64,000 nt of DNA from Pseudoscleropodium purum. Taxonomy: Eukaryota > Streptophyta > Bryopsida > Hypnales > Brachytheciaceae. Position numbers and translations under genes: made by a program. Below, in pieces: positions 52,505 to 63,067 of the stretch; position 1 is the stretch's first letter; every line of letters begins with the position of its first letter. The stretch is from NCBI GenBank assembly GCA_963969395.1, contig OZ017802.1, forward strand, positions 3,722,501 to 3,786,500. Direction: 5' to 3'. The notes below the pieces were generated by a model. It saw only the letters and a list, made by a program, of their open reading frames with translations, did no database searches and was not told the DNA's origin.

Positions 52505-53371
52505 AAAGTGTTAGGACAAGGTGGGTTTGTTAAGTTATATGTTGTTTTCCTTTAAATGTTGGTATTCTAAAGTTGCAGTTGGCCACATAGTTGTTGGTTG
52601 TGTGCAGTGCAGGTTCAAAACCAGCCGTCGACATCTGCTAACTGAGGTACAGTACTGTACATTACAGCATGAGGGATTCGTGGAGAGGCTGGCTCTTGAG
52701 CCGTGGTGTCCGAATCCATTCCCAAGGAGGAAGACAAGTTGAAATTTTTTTGGTCTGTAGATTCTAACTGGTTCCACCCTGCTAGAATAGTTAAACATCT
52801 AACTAAATTTTCCTTCGATGCAACCTTCGATGCTCTTCTTTAGATTCAAACTCGCTCCAACCTGAACCCGCAGAAAGATGTCGTGGTAAACACGCTTCAA
52901 CCGTACATAAGAACGCCGCATCGGGTGCAAGGTGCAAGGTGCAATCTAGTGTGTTACCAATTAATCATGAAGTCTGCGTGCCATTGAAGCTAACAGGAGG
53001 TTTTCTGAGGATTTGTCGGTAAGTTGCATGACTACCTCCCCATATGCGTGGTGCAAGTGCGTGTCCGGAGAGACAAGAATGGTTGGCTGCTAGCCTGCGA
53101 TTGTTAGCTGTGCTTGAGAGGATTGTTTTCCGAAGTTTTGTGTTTATGCTCTTTGGGTTTCCGTTCTTGTTTTAGCAATTCTGTCTGCTACGTACCTCTG
53201 CTTCATTTAGGCGTCCAACCCGCATAGGACTATTCCCCCATTCGCGAAGTGTTTCATGTCGAACATGCTGACCCTTAGAAGATTTTACAAGTATTGTACA
53301 TACCTTCCTCAGTGATCTTACTTGGTGTGATTCTTTTTTCAGAGTTGGGTGCAGGAGCAGAAGGAAGCAAC
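52505..53371. other. Region upstream of the TPR-CHAT relic
   Basis: GC content rises from about 52,600. The plus frame 52,521-52,742 and its minus counterpart are open, but I recognise no domain. It may hold the old promoter, leader or a lost first exon of the TPR-CHAT gene. A frame upstream of the Met at 53,372 is open back to 53,294, but the Met is the more likely start. Confidence 0.35.
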
Positions 53372-54392
53372 ATGGGATCGGGTCCAAGTCGTGCGGCAAG
53401 AACAGCAATTGTGCGGACGGATCCATTCTACCCTTACTTCACTCCGTTGGCGAATTCTCGAGCGAGGTCATCTGTATCTAATAAACCTCTGATGTTCCCA
53501 GTATTTAGAGGATTGGTTCAATCCGATGCCGGTTTGGAGCACCGCCTGCAGGGTTTGCCGCCCGATTTTGTTTCGGAGTTTCGTATGCGGATCAGGGAAG
53601 GTAAATCTGCTCAAGCGAGAGGGGATTGGGAAAGTACGTGCTATATCGTGCTTCTTGCATTGTAAGACTCTACTAGAAGCCCGAAAAGCGAATGTTGAGC
53701 CGCAGACGTATGATTGGCTGCTAGCGTGGGGCTGACCTTCCTCTGGCGCAATTGTTTCAATTGCGAGGCAGCGCGGAGATCTGCGACTCGGACCAACGTG
53801 TAGGCATGCTGGAGAAGGCGTTGACGATACGGAGGGAGATACTTGCCTGCATCAAGCCTTTATTTAAGGCGCATCCGCTACTTGCGATGATTTGCGAGAG
53901 TTATTGCGACACAGCCCAGTATGAGTGGGGCTGCTTGTCGAGATCCGAGGCCAAATATGAAGCAGTGCTGGAATATGCTGAACTATTTGGCTGTGATAAC
54001 TCTGAGGCTGAGGCTCAACTTTGTCTATTGCTGTATATTGACCACTATTATGCAGGAAGCCTTGAAAGTAGTCTATCGTGGATTCAAGCAGCAAATCGAC
54101 TGGGGGAGGAACATTCTCCAGATTGGAGTTGTTAGCCTCAGTATTTTCTCGAGCGTGAAGTTGAACTGTTGATGAGTCTTGAAAAGTTTCCAGAAGCAGT
54201 AAAAGTCTTGGAGAATTTGCAGCCTCATGCATCTGATATTAAAAGTTTCCATCGATTGCTAAAAGAGTGTTACACGCAAATGAGCAGGAGAGCGTCGGTC
54301 GATGACAATGTCCTGCTAGCGGAAGAGTATGAACTGTCAGCCAAAATACAACACGCTCTCATAATTAGCCTCAATTCTGAAGATGATCAAGA
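53372..54392 (+). pseudogene. TPR unit A of the TPR-CHAT relic
   Basis: Starts MGSGPSRAARTAIV, then VQSDAGLEHRLQGLPPDF, the module-1 signature also seen in unit C. It continues through TYDWLLAW, ADLPLAQLFQL and helical repeats (YDTAQYEWGCL-like, YAGSLESSLSWIQAANRL) to EEYELSAKIQHALIISL. Breaks: one frameshift around 53,640-53,660 (after RGDWEST), one at the GGGG run 53,729-53,732 (an extra base against unit C), and an in-frame TAG at 54,133-54,135. The unit ends at a strong GTGAGT donor (54,393), the same exon boundary as units B and C. Confidence 0.75.
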
Positions 54393-54584
54393 GTGAGTAC
54401 AACTTTCTACAGCTTGTTTAACTTTCCATAACCACAGAATTCATGCTTCACGCCATGACTTGTCTGTCATAGATGTCTTACCTTAAGTTATTTTACTACT
54501 CTGAAAAAATGTGGATTTGATTTACAAGATTGGTCCAAATCGAAAACAATAATTCATTTGAACTAACAAGCAGCACTATGCAGT

Positions 54585-55125
54585 AACGTCTTTGTTGGAC
54601 CGTCAGATTCACCTCTGAATCGTCTTTCAGCTTCCAAACCGATCCTGAAGGCAATACATCTGACGCGAAATATAAAATAGTCCAACGGTATGGTAAAAGC
54701 TGTCACATAGGTGACCAAAGAGCTGAGCATGATTTGTGTTTCTGGTTGTATTTTGGTCACTATCTTCATGGTTCTCTAGAGACGAGTTTGAAATGGCTTC
54801 AAGAAGCAAAGAGGCTGCAGGAACAACGTTCCCCAGACAGGAAGTGCTCAAGTTATGACTATTTCTGTTGTATTTATGATTACCTCCGATGCGAAGCTGA
54901 TCTGTTGATGGAGCTTCGAAGGTTTGAGTTGGCGGCAAGCTCACTGGAGATTCTGCTTGAAACGAGGCATGTCCGTCAAGGAAGTCCAAGACTTGAAAGA
55001 GAAGCGCGTCAGTGGTTGCAAGAATGTTACATGCAGATGAGAAGAAATGCTTCAGCTGATGAAGAAGAGATGGTTGACCTACAACGTGCTCTTGAGTGTA
55101 GCCTCATTGTCGGCAACCATCAACA
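54585..55125 (+). pseudogene. TPR unit B of the TPR-CHAT relic (partial)
   Basis: Open without a break from 54,585, but it carries only the second half of the unit: LYFGHYLHGSLETSLKWLQ, EAKRLQEQRSPDRK, EADLLMELRRFELAASSLEI, and RQWLQECYMQMRRNAS. These match unit A segment by segment (YAGSLESSLSWIQAANRL, LLKECYTQMSRRAS). The exon ends CAACA|GTAAGT at 55,125. The module-1 part is absent, replaced by unrelated AT-rich sequence. It may be a 5'-truncated duplicate. Confidence 0.75.
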
Positions 55126-55527
55126 GTAAGTTTAGTTCACTGCAGCCTGCTTGAAATAATGTACAAATTATTGTAGCATGCTTGGGATCACCTAGACGTT
55201 ACATTTATACCGAGTTTTTGTGTTATGTCGAGTTTTAGCAATGAAAATATGTCCACCTGGGGCAGAAAAGCTTACAAACTTTGGTCTAATTTTCCAGAGA
55301 AGGAATTGTGGATCAGTTGCCATCTCTAACTGATTGCATCAAGCTTACAAATAAAGTAAGATGGGCCTAAGATATCTTGTGACTTTACTGTGATATTGTA
55401 TTTGAGAATTTTCCAGACTCTTATTTGCATTAGGTCTTTTCTCGAGCTAGAGTTTAGTAATTGATACATAATTGATACATGCCCAATGTAACTTCAAATG
55501 TCGACAAACTAACAAGCTTGGAACTGT

Positions 55528-56383
55528 GTGTTGCCTTTCATGAGAAATAAGTTGGTCCAATCTAAAGCTGGTCTGGAGCAATATTTGCACAAGTTGCCAC
55601 CGCCCATTCATTTGGCGTTTCGGACATATAGTGACCTTGCACTTCTCATCCAAGGTGTTGCCGATTGGGAGACCACCGCTTTCCAATTTGAGTGGTGTAG
55701 AGAGATCTTGAAACTCTCAAGAACAAGACTCGAGAAGGAGACTTATGACTGGCTGCTAGTATGGGCTAATCTTCCTCTGGCGCAGATATACCAATTCAAA
55801 AAAATGCAACACAAAAAAGCATTTGACATATGGAGTCAAATATTTTCGTCAGTTCCATTGGATACAAATGATCAGGTCATGCCACAGGTGGGCGGATACT
55901 TATATGCTGCGATGTATCAGTGCGCTATCTCGGACTTTCCTGATTTAAAGGATATGGTCGTCAAGGCTTTATGGTTCAATTATAGAATGTTCAGATGACT
56001 GGATCAGTGAGGAATGTTTGTTGATCATCCTTGAAGATGAATACTGGGCTTCTTCAAATTACGAGGTTAGTTTGCAATTCACTCGAGCAGCAAAGAGCCT
56101 GTTCGAGCGAAACTTCTCAGGAGATGGGCCTGCCAAGAGGAATGCATACGTGCTCAAGGAAGCCCGGTCTTTTGATATGTCTTGGTAGGTTTGAGGACGC
56201 GAAAGAAGTGCTGAATGAATACATAGGTGGTCTTGATGGTGCGCTAAATGAAACAGTGAACCTCTTGAGAAAAACATGTTATCGGAGAGACGCATCTGTT
56301 GCAGCTCACATGGTATTTTCGGGTTTGTCTGATCCCCTGTCGGAGCTGAGACTTGAAAGTGTAACTTTCCAGAAAAAAGAACA
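55528..56383 (+). pseudogene. TPR unit C of the TPR-CHAT relic
   Basis: Reads LVQSKAGLEQYLHKLPPPIH, GVADWETTAFQFEWCREIL, TYDWLLVWANLPLAQIYQF (module 1), then a frameshift near 55,966 to SIIECSDDWISEECLL, and another around 56,120-56,170 to LICLGRFEDAKEVLNEYI. The exon ends GAACA|GTAAGG at 56,383, in phase with the intact exon at 56,556. Of the three units it is the one that would splice into the CHAT half. Confidence 0.75.
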
Positions 56384-56555
56384 GTAAGGGTTTCTATGAT
56401 ATTCAACCCAATGCTCTCTATCCAGCAGACTTGACTTAGATTGAAAAGCCTGAAATTATATATAGCTTCCATGATATGCAATTACATAATGTATGAAAGG
56501 CTTTTATTGTGAGGAAGTAACGTATGCCATGCTTTTGTGTGAATTGTATTTGCAG

Positions 56556-57540
56556 GTACGAGGAAGCAGTGAAGTGTCACATGACATGCCTTGACATGAT
56601 TGACAAACCTTGCAATGCTTCTGGAGGACTGGATATTGCTGCCCTACACCACCGTGGTCATCGACCTGGATTCTATGATAATTACCGACTTGGTATGTTG
56701 CATATGTTGATGTCTTTTCGAAGCATGTCATCTTTTTCCTGTGCACAGTTGAAGGGCCGTCCCTGTCCGGATGAGAACTTCTTGCGCGCAGTGAAGTATT
56801 TTGAGAGGTCGGTCGAGCTTTCACTGCCTCTGACAGGGTCCCAGGATGTTGCCCTCATAAACGTCCACCTGTTGCATCTATATGGATTTTTTGACAGAGT
56901 CTATGGAAGTTACCTTCTGACTCTCTACTTGCGGGTACAAAACACAATGACAGACAATCTAGCCTCGGTGACGATCCTTTTCCATGAGATACATGAGTAT
57001 TTAACTTTGTCCCGTTCAAGTGAGAAGTATGAGACAGATATGTATCCAAATGTGCCCAATTCAGTTGAGAGGTATGGTCGAAAGGCACTAATTCAGTATG
57101 CCAGTTTGCTTTACTCAACAGAAAGGTATACTGAAAACTATATAGAGATCTTGGACAACCACAAGATACTATATGCCTATTTGCAAGATCACTTTTACAG
57201 AAGAGCTTTTCTTTACCATATATACAATGGGTCGTATGTCGTGGGATTCGCTTCTAAAGATTATGAGGAGACAGTACAGCTTTGCAAATGGAAGGCATTC
57301 ATGTATGCTGAAGGGGAGCGTACACGAGTTATACTGTACCAGCTGCTTGCCCCTAAGAGGATCAATTATGATGCCTCCCGCCAGTTGTGGGGTTTTGATT
57401 TTGGTGATGATATCGCTATGGAGGACATCAAGGAAACTTGTGCTAATCTATTCAAGGGAGATACTGTTTTTGTGCAGTATAGTTCTTGGCTGGATGAGAA
57501 ATCATACATCATATATGTCTATAGATCAGGTATGATGGTT
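56556..57540 (+). pseudogene. Intact long exon of the TPR-CHAT relic (TPR to start of CHAT)
   Basis: Open for 985 bp after the acceptor TTTGCAG. It begins Q|YEEAVKCHMTCLDMI (a TPR) and continues LGMLHMLMSFRSM, VKYFERSVELSL, ALIQYASLLYSTERYTENY and KEYEETVQLC-like helices to GDTVFVQYSSWLDEKSYIIY, the first strand of the CHAT domain. The donor that keeps phase with the next exon is GTT|GTAATA at 57,541. The stronger-looking TCAG|GTATGA at 57,530 would shift the frame. This is the longest undamaged exon of the locus. Confidence 0.75.
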
Positions 57541-57669
57541 GTAATATGCACTTAGAGAAGTCCAATACAAGTTTCAATCAGTTCTAATGATACTGGGAGA
57601 AATGTTGCTTTCAATTCTAATGACTTTTTAACTGAAGTTCACCATTGTGGTCAATCTTGAAATGTTCAG

Positions 57670-57924
57670 GATGGGAAGTTGAGCATAGCACACACTACAT
57701 TGGATGATGAATTGACAAGCGTCACTGATTCAAAACGTAGCACACTGGAGGTCAGATTGAAGAATTTGCACAACTATTTCGAGGGCCACCGAGTCAGACG
57801 CGGCTACAATGAGGACTTTATGAATAACGATTTAGAGTTTTTATATGATAAACTAATCAAGCCTATAGCAATCTATTTGGACAGAATGAAGCCTGAGCAC
57901 AAGTTAATATTGGCTCCAAGTGAG
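57670..57924 (+). pseudogene. CHAT exon of the TPR-CHAT relic
   Basis: Follows a TTCAG acceptor and reads DGKLSIAHTTLDDELT, KRSTLEVRLKNLHNYFEG, LEFLYDKLIKPIAIYL, KPEHKLILAPSE, then donor GTGTGG. The LILAPSE..VPFAAL junction is typical of CHAT domains, where the next exon (58,237) supplies LLTKVPFAALRD. No break is seen within this exon. Confidence 0.75.
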
Positions 57925-57956
57925 GTGTGGCATATTCCTCAACCTTGATTCTCCAT

Positions 57957-58124
57957 TGAATTGCATATAAAAGATGTTTATGGCTTCTCAACAATTGGAT
58001 GTTGGTTGTCATATTTATGATCACTGTTTTCCATTTGTCATTTGACTTTTTGCAAATTTCATTTTGACTTGATGCTGGATATCCGGATACCTCTGTCAAC
58101 TGGACTTCTTAGCTAACACCCATG
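57957..58124 (+). repeat. 168-bp repeat in a CHAT intron, copy 1
   Basis: Lies inside the intron between the two CHAT exons and matches 59,945-60,112 in the same orientation. I count about 17 substitutions and no indels over 168 bp (about 90% identity). Confidence 0.9.
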
Positions 58125-58236
58125 ATGCGTGATACATTTATTACGTGTCTTTATAAATGTGGTTTGAGTAGTTATTTAGTTTTCTCTTTTCGTGACATGA
58201 TAATCAACACCTCAGTGATGATTTGTTGGTGTATAG

Positions 58237-59110
58237 TTGCTCACAAAAGTGCCTTTTGCTGCACTTCGAGATAGCACCAGGCAGCCGGGCCAAAGGTATC
58301 TAATTGAGCGCCACACCATCAGTTTCACTTCCTCTCTTAAGGGTTCTAAGAGTCTGCAATGATCGCCTGCAAGATCTGCAAAGTTCTGAACCAGATTATG
58401 CATGCCGCGGATCAGTTATTGCACTTGGGGACACAGAGTATGCGGGTATGTATACTGCTCTGGAAGAGAGAGCGGGAAGGAAGTGAGCTATATGGCATCC
58501 TTGTTCGGTGAGTCAGCAGTGGTAAAACTGTTGAAAGAGGATGCATCTGCAAAACAACTTAAACTTTGGGCTGAAAAACCATCTCACGAATCATTTCGAC
58601 AAGCTATTATTCATATAGGAGCACATGGGGTAGTGAATGAGGAAGACCACACCAAGAGCTTCCTTCGTCTGGCACGTCCTGCAGGTTCGAGCTCAGCTCA
58701 GCTCATGGGAATGAGAATTGTACATTGTCAAGAGGGGAACAACTCGGTGACGAGCAAGAGGAAGATGATTACAGCAGTGAGGAAATTGAGATCGAAGTCA
58801 ACAATGAAGCTGGCACGTCATCTTCGGTGGTCGAGAATAGTATGTTTCCCTTGCTCATGAAACGCAGGCTCCAATGGAGTTACCAAGGTTCAAGTATTGA
58901 TGCTATTCGCAAACCAAGCAGGTCTGGTCTGACACTGTGATGCCAAAAAACGATTATGACTTGACGGCCGAAGACATCAGTGGCTCGGAGAGCAAGTGGA
59001 GGGCAGAGCTGGTAGTTTTGAGCGCATGTCGGACAGCACAAGGAAAGAGGACGGCTGAAGGTGTGTTGAGTGTAACTCGTGCATTGATATGCTTTATATT
59101 TCATGCTTTA
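58237..59110 (+). pseudogene. Catalytic CHAT segment of the relic, four frameshifts, 3' truncated
   Basis: Frame pieces in order: LLTKVPFAALRDSTRQPG and HTISFTSSL; shift near 58,340; RVLRVCNDRLQDLQSSE and GSVIALGDTEYAG; shift near 58,470; MASLFGESAVVKLLKED and AIIHIGAHGVV (His motif); shift near 58,705; an acidic linker and SMFPLLMKRRLQW; shift near 58,930; KNDYDLTAEDISG and AELVVLSACRTAQGKRTAEG (Cys motif). It then runs into AT-rich sequence, losing the last CHAT strands and helix. Confidence 0.75.
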
Positions 59111-59944
59111 TATTCATCACAAATTATCCTCCTCACTGTTTTGGTGCTGATGAGATGCTAAGTAGACTGTCCAATTGAATCAATGATATTTCAACATTGA
59201 TTTATTGTTTTAACAACATTTTTCCAAATTTTTGTGCTCACAATATATACTTTGGTGATGTTGAGACAAGATATTGTTTCAACCCAAATTAAAATGATAA
59301 TGCATAAACACGGAAATAATAATTGCAAGTAATGCCTATTGATTTAACGTGGATGCATTATTGTTACAAATGAATGTATATTATTTTAATATTGTGTCAA
59401 ACTCTCCTTTCATCAATACTAGTGTAGGGATTAGGGCTTAGAACCTCATCTTTGTTTGGTACACCCTTTCTCATGGCATTTTCAAGGCCTTCCATTTGCT
59501 TTTCTAGTCCATACATGGCTTACTTTGTGCCCATCATTTTAGTATCTTGTTTATTCAGTAATCCAAAGGTTGTTATATTTTTGTTTTTTTATAAACTAAA
59601 ATTCAAGTTAATTAGGTTGCCAAGTCTAGATTAAAGTTTCAACAATGACGTGAGTAAACCATAGCATGCGTACATTATAGTTTAACAGTTAGCAACAAAC
59701 ATGCATTCTTTAAACATGTCAAGTTCATTGATTTTTGGTCATGACATTCTAGTTTCATGGAAAACATGAGTATAAAATCATTTTATATGAACTGGCTATT
59801 CGTATAATCAACCATACTTCATAAGTTATAAGAATTTTTAACACGAATGAACAAGTCTAGTAGAGAGCTAGAAGGATTGGTGGGTTTAGGATTTAATTCA
59901 AGATTTAAGGTTACAAGGCCATCTTTTTAGGATTTTGACTTCAC
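59111..59944. other. AT-rich DNA downstream of the TPR-CHAT relic
   Basis: No gene is seen. The missing CHAT C terminus is not found here in any frame. Confidence 0.5.
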
Positions 59945-60112
59945 TGAATTGCATAAAAAAGACATTTATGGCTTCTCAACAATTGGATGTTGGTTGTCAT
60001 TTTTATGATCACCATTTTCCATTTGTCACTTAACTTTTTGCAAATTTCATTTTGAATTGATGATGAATATCTAGATACCTCTGCCTTCTAGACTTCTTAG
60101 CTAACACCCATG
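59945..60112 (+). repeat. 168-bp repeat, copy 2
   Basis: Partner of 57,957-58,124, 1,988 bp downstream. It may be the remnant of a second, lost CHAT copy (intron only) or an independent mobile repeat. Flanks outside the 168 bp do not match. Confidence 0.9.
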
Positions 60113-61380
60113 CATACAGCAGTACTAGATTGTGAGCCTATGAGCATGAGCCTATAAGTGGTGAGCAAGGATTGTGTGAGCCTAAAGCCTAGAAATTTAA
60201 ACATGATGTAATTTCTAAATTTTTTTGATTAAAAAATGAAAAGACTAATGTTTTTTCAACAAAATTTATCATATCTAAAAAAATATGACCTATTACCATG
60301 GGACCCATGATTGTGTATTTTAAATTTAAAAGCCTAGTAAATTGATGCTATTACATGTTCTAAAATTTATATCTCGTTCTAAGAAGCTATCGTAGAGTAG
60401 ACTCATCAATTGAGAGTACAAATAATTTATTATTTTATTATGTTTAGTACAATTTAACTTCTATTATCATAGACCTATTACAGTGGACCTACTAACGTGG
60501 TTATATAGAATTTTGATGAAAATTCTAGTTTTTAATATTGTCAAGAATATTAGAAGTATACATTATGAAGATGAAGTCAATTGATGTGAAAGATGAATAG
60601 AGATGGAAATAAGTTTATATAGAATATTGGTTGATCATAATCCTATAGCAACATAAGTCTTCTCAAGGCTAATAGAAGGGTACTAATAATTTTTTCTTAA
60701 TGTATGGCAAATTTCATTAAAATGGCAGTATTCCATATGCCATTTTTACACCTTGACATCTAAGATAAGTATGCATTGCTAACATTTAGGTCACTTTTAG
60801 ATTTCAGAAATCTATGACTAATATAGATATTAGACCAAACAATTTGAAAAATCTAGGAATGATATAGATTTCAAATATCTAGGAGATTTGTAGATTTCAA
60901 AAATCTAGAATTGGTATAGATTCTAGTATAGAAAAAACGGTTCAAACTGTGCAATCTAAACTACTAAAAGGCCAAATTCACAAAATACCGCCATTTTGAT
61001 GAAATTGGCCATATGTATTGTTGTTGAACTTGTTTAGATTTTTTTAAATTTTTGTTAATAAGGATTATTTTTATATCTAATGATCTTTGCCAAACAAAAT
61101 TTTCTTTTGGTTGATCATTGTCTTTTGGCATCATGGGGTCTTTTGAGGCCAATAGGGTTCTTATACTTCTATCTTGATGTGCTGCCAAAAATTGGATTAT
61201 TAAGATTTTGAAAGAAATATTTGGTTGATAGAGATTATTTTTGTAAGGAATGAGTTTAGTTAGACCAAAATGTTGATTAGTTGATCACTATTCTAAAGGA
61301 TCCAATCCTTCAATCTTAATCTCTAGGTCCTTTAATAAATCACTTTTTATTTTTTTGTAATTATCTCTTCGCGTCGAGAA
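60113..61380. other. AT-rich intergenic DNA, no gene seen
   Basis: Short GAGCCTA-type repeats lie at 60,130-60,190 and AAATCTAG-type repeats around 60,800-60,930. No gene is recognised. Confidence 0.5.
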
Positions 61381-61382
61381 AA

Positions 61383-61765
61383 AGATGAAGTACTTGCTAT
61401 ACAATTCTTTCCCTCGTCACTAAGAGAAAGATCAAAGACTTGCTATACGATTCTTCATCTTGACGCCAAGAGAAAGATCAAGCACTTACCATTTGATCAC
61501 TCCCCTCAGTGTCAAGGGGAGCCCCCTAATGGCGACCACCAAAATTATTTATTTATTTATTTAGTCACAGCTAGGGGCTCTCCTCTGTGCCGAGGGGTAC
61601 TAAGCAACAAGAGGGGAGTGATCATAAAAATATCAATCATCAATATTTATTCTTCTTAAAATCTAATGAAATTCAATAAGTAACACATCAAAATGGCAAG
61701 TGCTTGATCCTCCTCTCAACACTGAGAGGTATCAAACAACAAGAAGAGAGGTTTTTTTTATCACA
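61383..61765. repeat. Composite foldback and tandem repeat
   Basis: Three 46-bp tandem units (AGATGAAGTACTTGCTATAC and variants) start at 61,383, 61,429 and 61,475. They are followed by a near-palindrome: TGATCACTCCCCTC (61,494-61,507) matches GAGGGGAGTGATCA (61,611-61,624) perfectly over 14 bp, with GGGGAGCCCC/GGGGCTCTCC inside. Further out, GATCAAGCACTTACC (left) inverts as GGCAAGTGCTTGATC near 61,694. AACAAGAGGGGAGTG recurs as AACAAGAAGAGAGG near 61,738. It is non-coding as far as I can see. Confidence 0.75.
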
Positions 61766-62412
61766 TTAGGTTGTTGAAGAGACCACAATAATAGATCCAT
61801 GGTAATAGGTTCATAGTAATAGGTCCAAAACTTTATTGAAAATAATTTATTCTAACCAAAAATTTTAGATGAAATCTCTTAAGAATTGTATGCTCACAAG
61901 CTCACACTCACAGGCTCACAAAATAGCAAACTTGTTTCAGCCCCTAAATGCTACATGGGCCACAATTCATCCATTGGTTATCCTTCTTTTACCCCATAAT
62001 TCTATCCATATCCCCTACGTGGTATTTTAAACCATTAAATATCCAAAAGAAAGGCAAAACAAGCTTCACCTTTCATCTTAACAATCTCGAATAAATAAAA
62101 CAAATCTCTCAAATACCTCTAGGTATTAAAATAAAAGAACAAAGATTATATAGTTGTCTAGCAAAGGTAAAAAAGAGTTTAAGAAAAATATGCATCTCAA
62201 GACTTTAAAAAAAAAACTCTGATTTAATATTTGGATACATATTTTTCATATAGTGTTTTTATTTGCAACACGACAACGATATGCTTGCATTTGTACTGGA
62301 GCTTATTGGCCTTAGTTGAGAAGTTTTTCTCAAGGAGATTATATGTACCTCCAACATGAGGTGCTTACAACCCTTGATGTAAAGGCAAGGCGTACTATTC
62401 ATCACATGAAAG
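61766..62412. other. AT-rich intergenic DNA, no gene seen
   Basis: No gene recognised before the PHD-finger frame. Confidence 0.5.
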
Positions 62413-62694
62413 ATGTATTGCTTAGTAGTATTTTGTTATTTGAAGGCAAGGATGGATAGGAATGTTGAAAGCAGTCCAAGAATTGTACTCTATCATCTTC
62501 CTATTAAAGGTTTTGTGCATCCAAAGTTGACTATTGTGTCAAATGGCCTTCCATGTTATGTATGTGGCGAGAAGAAAGGGGCAACTACCATGTTATTGTG
62601 TGATCAATGCCAACATGGATGGCATAGGGCATGCTTAACACCACCTCTTTCGACTCTTCCTTCTAGAGATTGGATTTGTCCTCATTGTTGACAG
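62413..62694 (+). pseudogene. Isolated PHD-finger fragment
   Basis: A 92-codon frame ends in a PHD finger: CYVCGEKKGATTMLLCDQCQ, then HGWHRACLTPPLSTLPS and DWICPHC, with C4HC3 spacing (C-x2-C, C-x2-C, H-x4-C, C-x2-C) and the typical LLCDxC and WxCPxC signatures. PHD fingers usually read histone H3 tails. Here the frame stops right after the last Cys, and I find no partner domain around it. Similar PHD fingers occur in some plant transposable-element proteins, so this may be transposon-derived or a severed exon. The upstream part (RMDRNVESSPRIVLYHLPIK) is unassigned. Confidence 0.6.
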
Positions 62695-63067
62695 TTTTCT
62701 ATTCATGTCACATCTTTTTACAAGAATTGAGGACTTGTTTGGAGTTGACCTTTTCTATTTGGTAATGATGCTACCACTTGGATAATGGGTACAAGTTATA
62801 GATTCACAATATCAAATTATGATGAGGTTGACTATAGGATTCAACTCCCAAAAATTGTCAAAGGTGATTAAAGATAGGGCTCACATTGCACCCTATCTAA
62901 AATCTTTTAGTTACTTCCTCACCAACTTGATTGGCCTATCTATGTACCAATACATTGACCTGAATATGTATTGTTGTTATAGTAGTATCACCAAAGGACT
63001 TCTCTGTCTACGACTGTGTTTGTTCCTAGTTGATTAGAAGGGCTCCTTATTTGTTAGAGGGGCATTT
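62695..63067. other. Region after the PHD fragment, no gene recognised
   Basis: The frame at 62,819-63,037 is open but matches no family that I know. It could be the decayed continuation of the PHD-containing element. Confidence 0.4.

Larger units (their letters stand above)
53372..59110 (+). pseudogene. TPR-CHAT protein gene, decayed, with a triplicated TPR exon
   Basis: CHAT is a caspase/separase-fold peptidase domain; in bacteria TPR-CHAT proteins act as inducible proteases, and in plants their role is not established. Blocks in order are TPR unit A (53,372-54,392), TPR unit B (54,585-55,125), TPR unit C (55,528-56,383), a long intact TPR exon (56,556-57,540) entering the CHAT domain, a CHAT exon (57,670-57,924) and a final CHAT segment (58,237 to about 59,100). 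The family's dyad motifs are visible: His in IIHIGAHGVV and Cys in LVVLSACRTA. Units A and C and the last segment carry frameshifts; A also has a stop. The C-terminal end (the usual APCVIVSQW region) is missing. I infer a dead gene. A spliced, partly functional transcript is less likely. Confidence 0.8.

Noticed and set aside
52521..52798. Open frames on both strands taken as a first exon of TPR-CHAT
   Set aside because: No similarity to the other units and no phase-compatible donor leading into 53,372 was identified.
56059..57118. Minus-strand open frames opposite the TPR-CHAT exons
   Set aside because: Shadows of the plus-strand coding sequence; no domain is recognised.
57481..57555. Exon donor TCAG|GTATGA at 57,530
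   Set aside because: It would put the next exon out of frame and hit an early stop. GTT|GTAATA at 57,541 keeps phase, though its match to the consensus is weaker.
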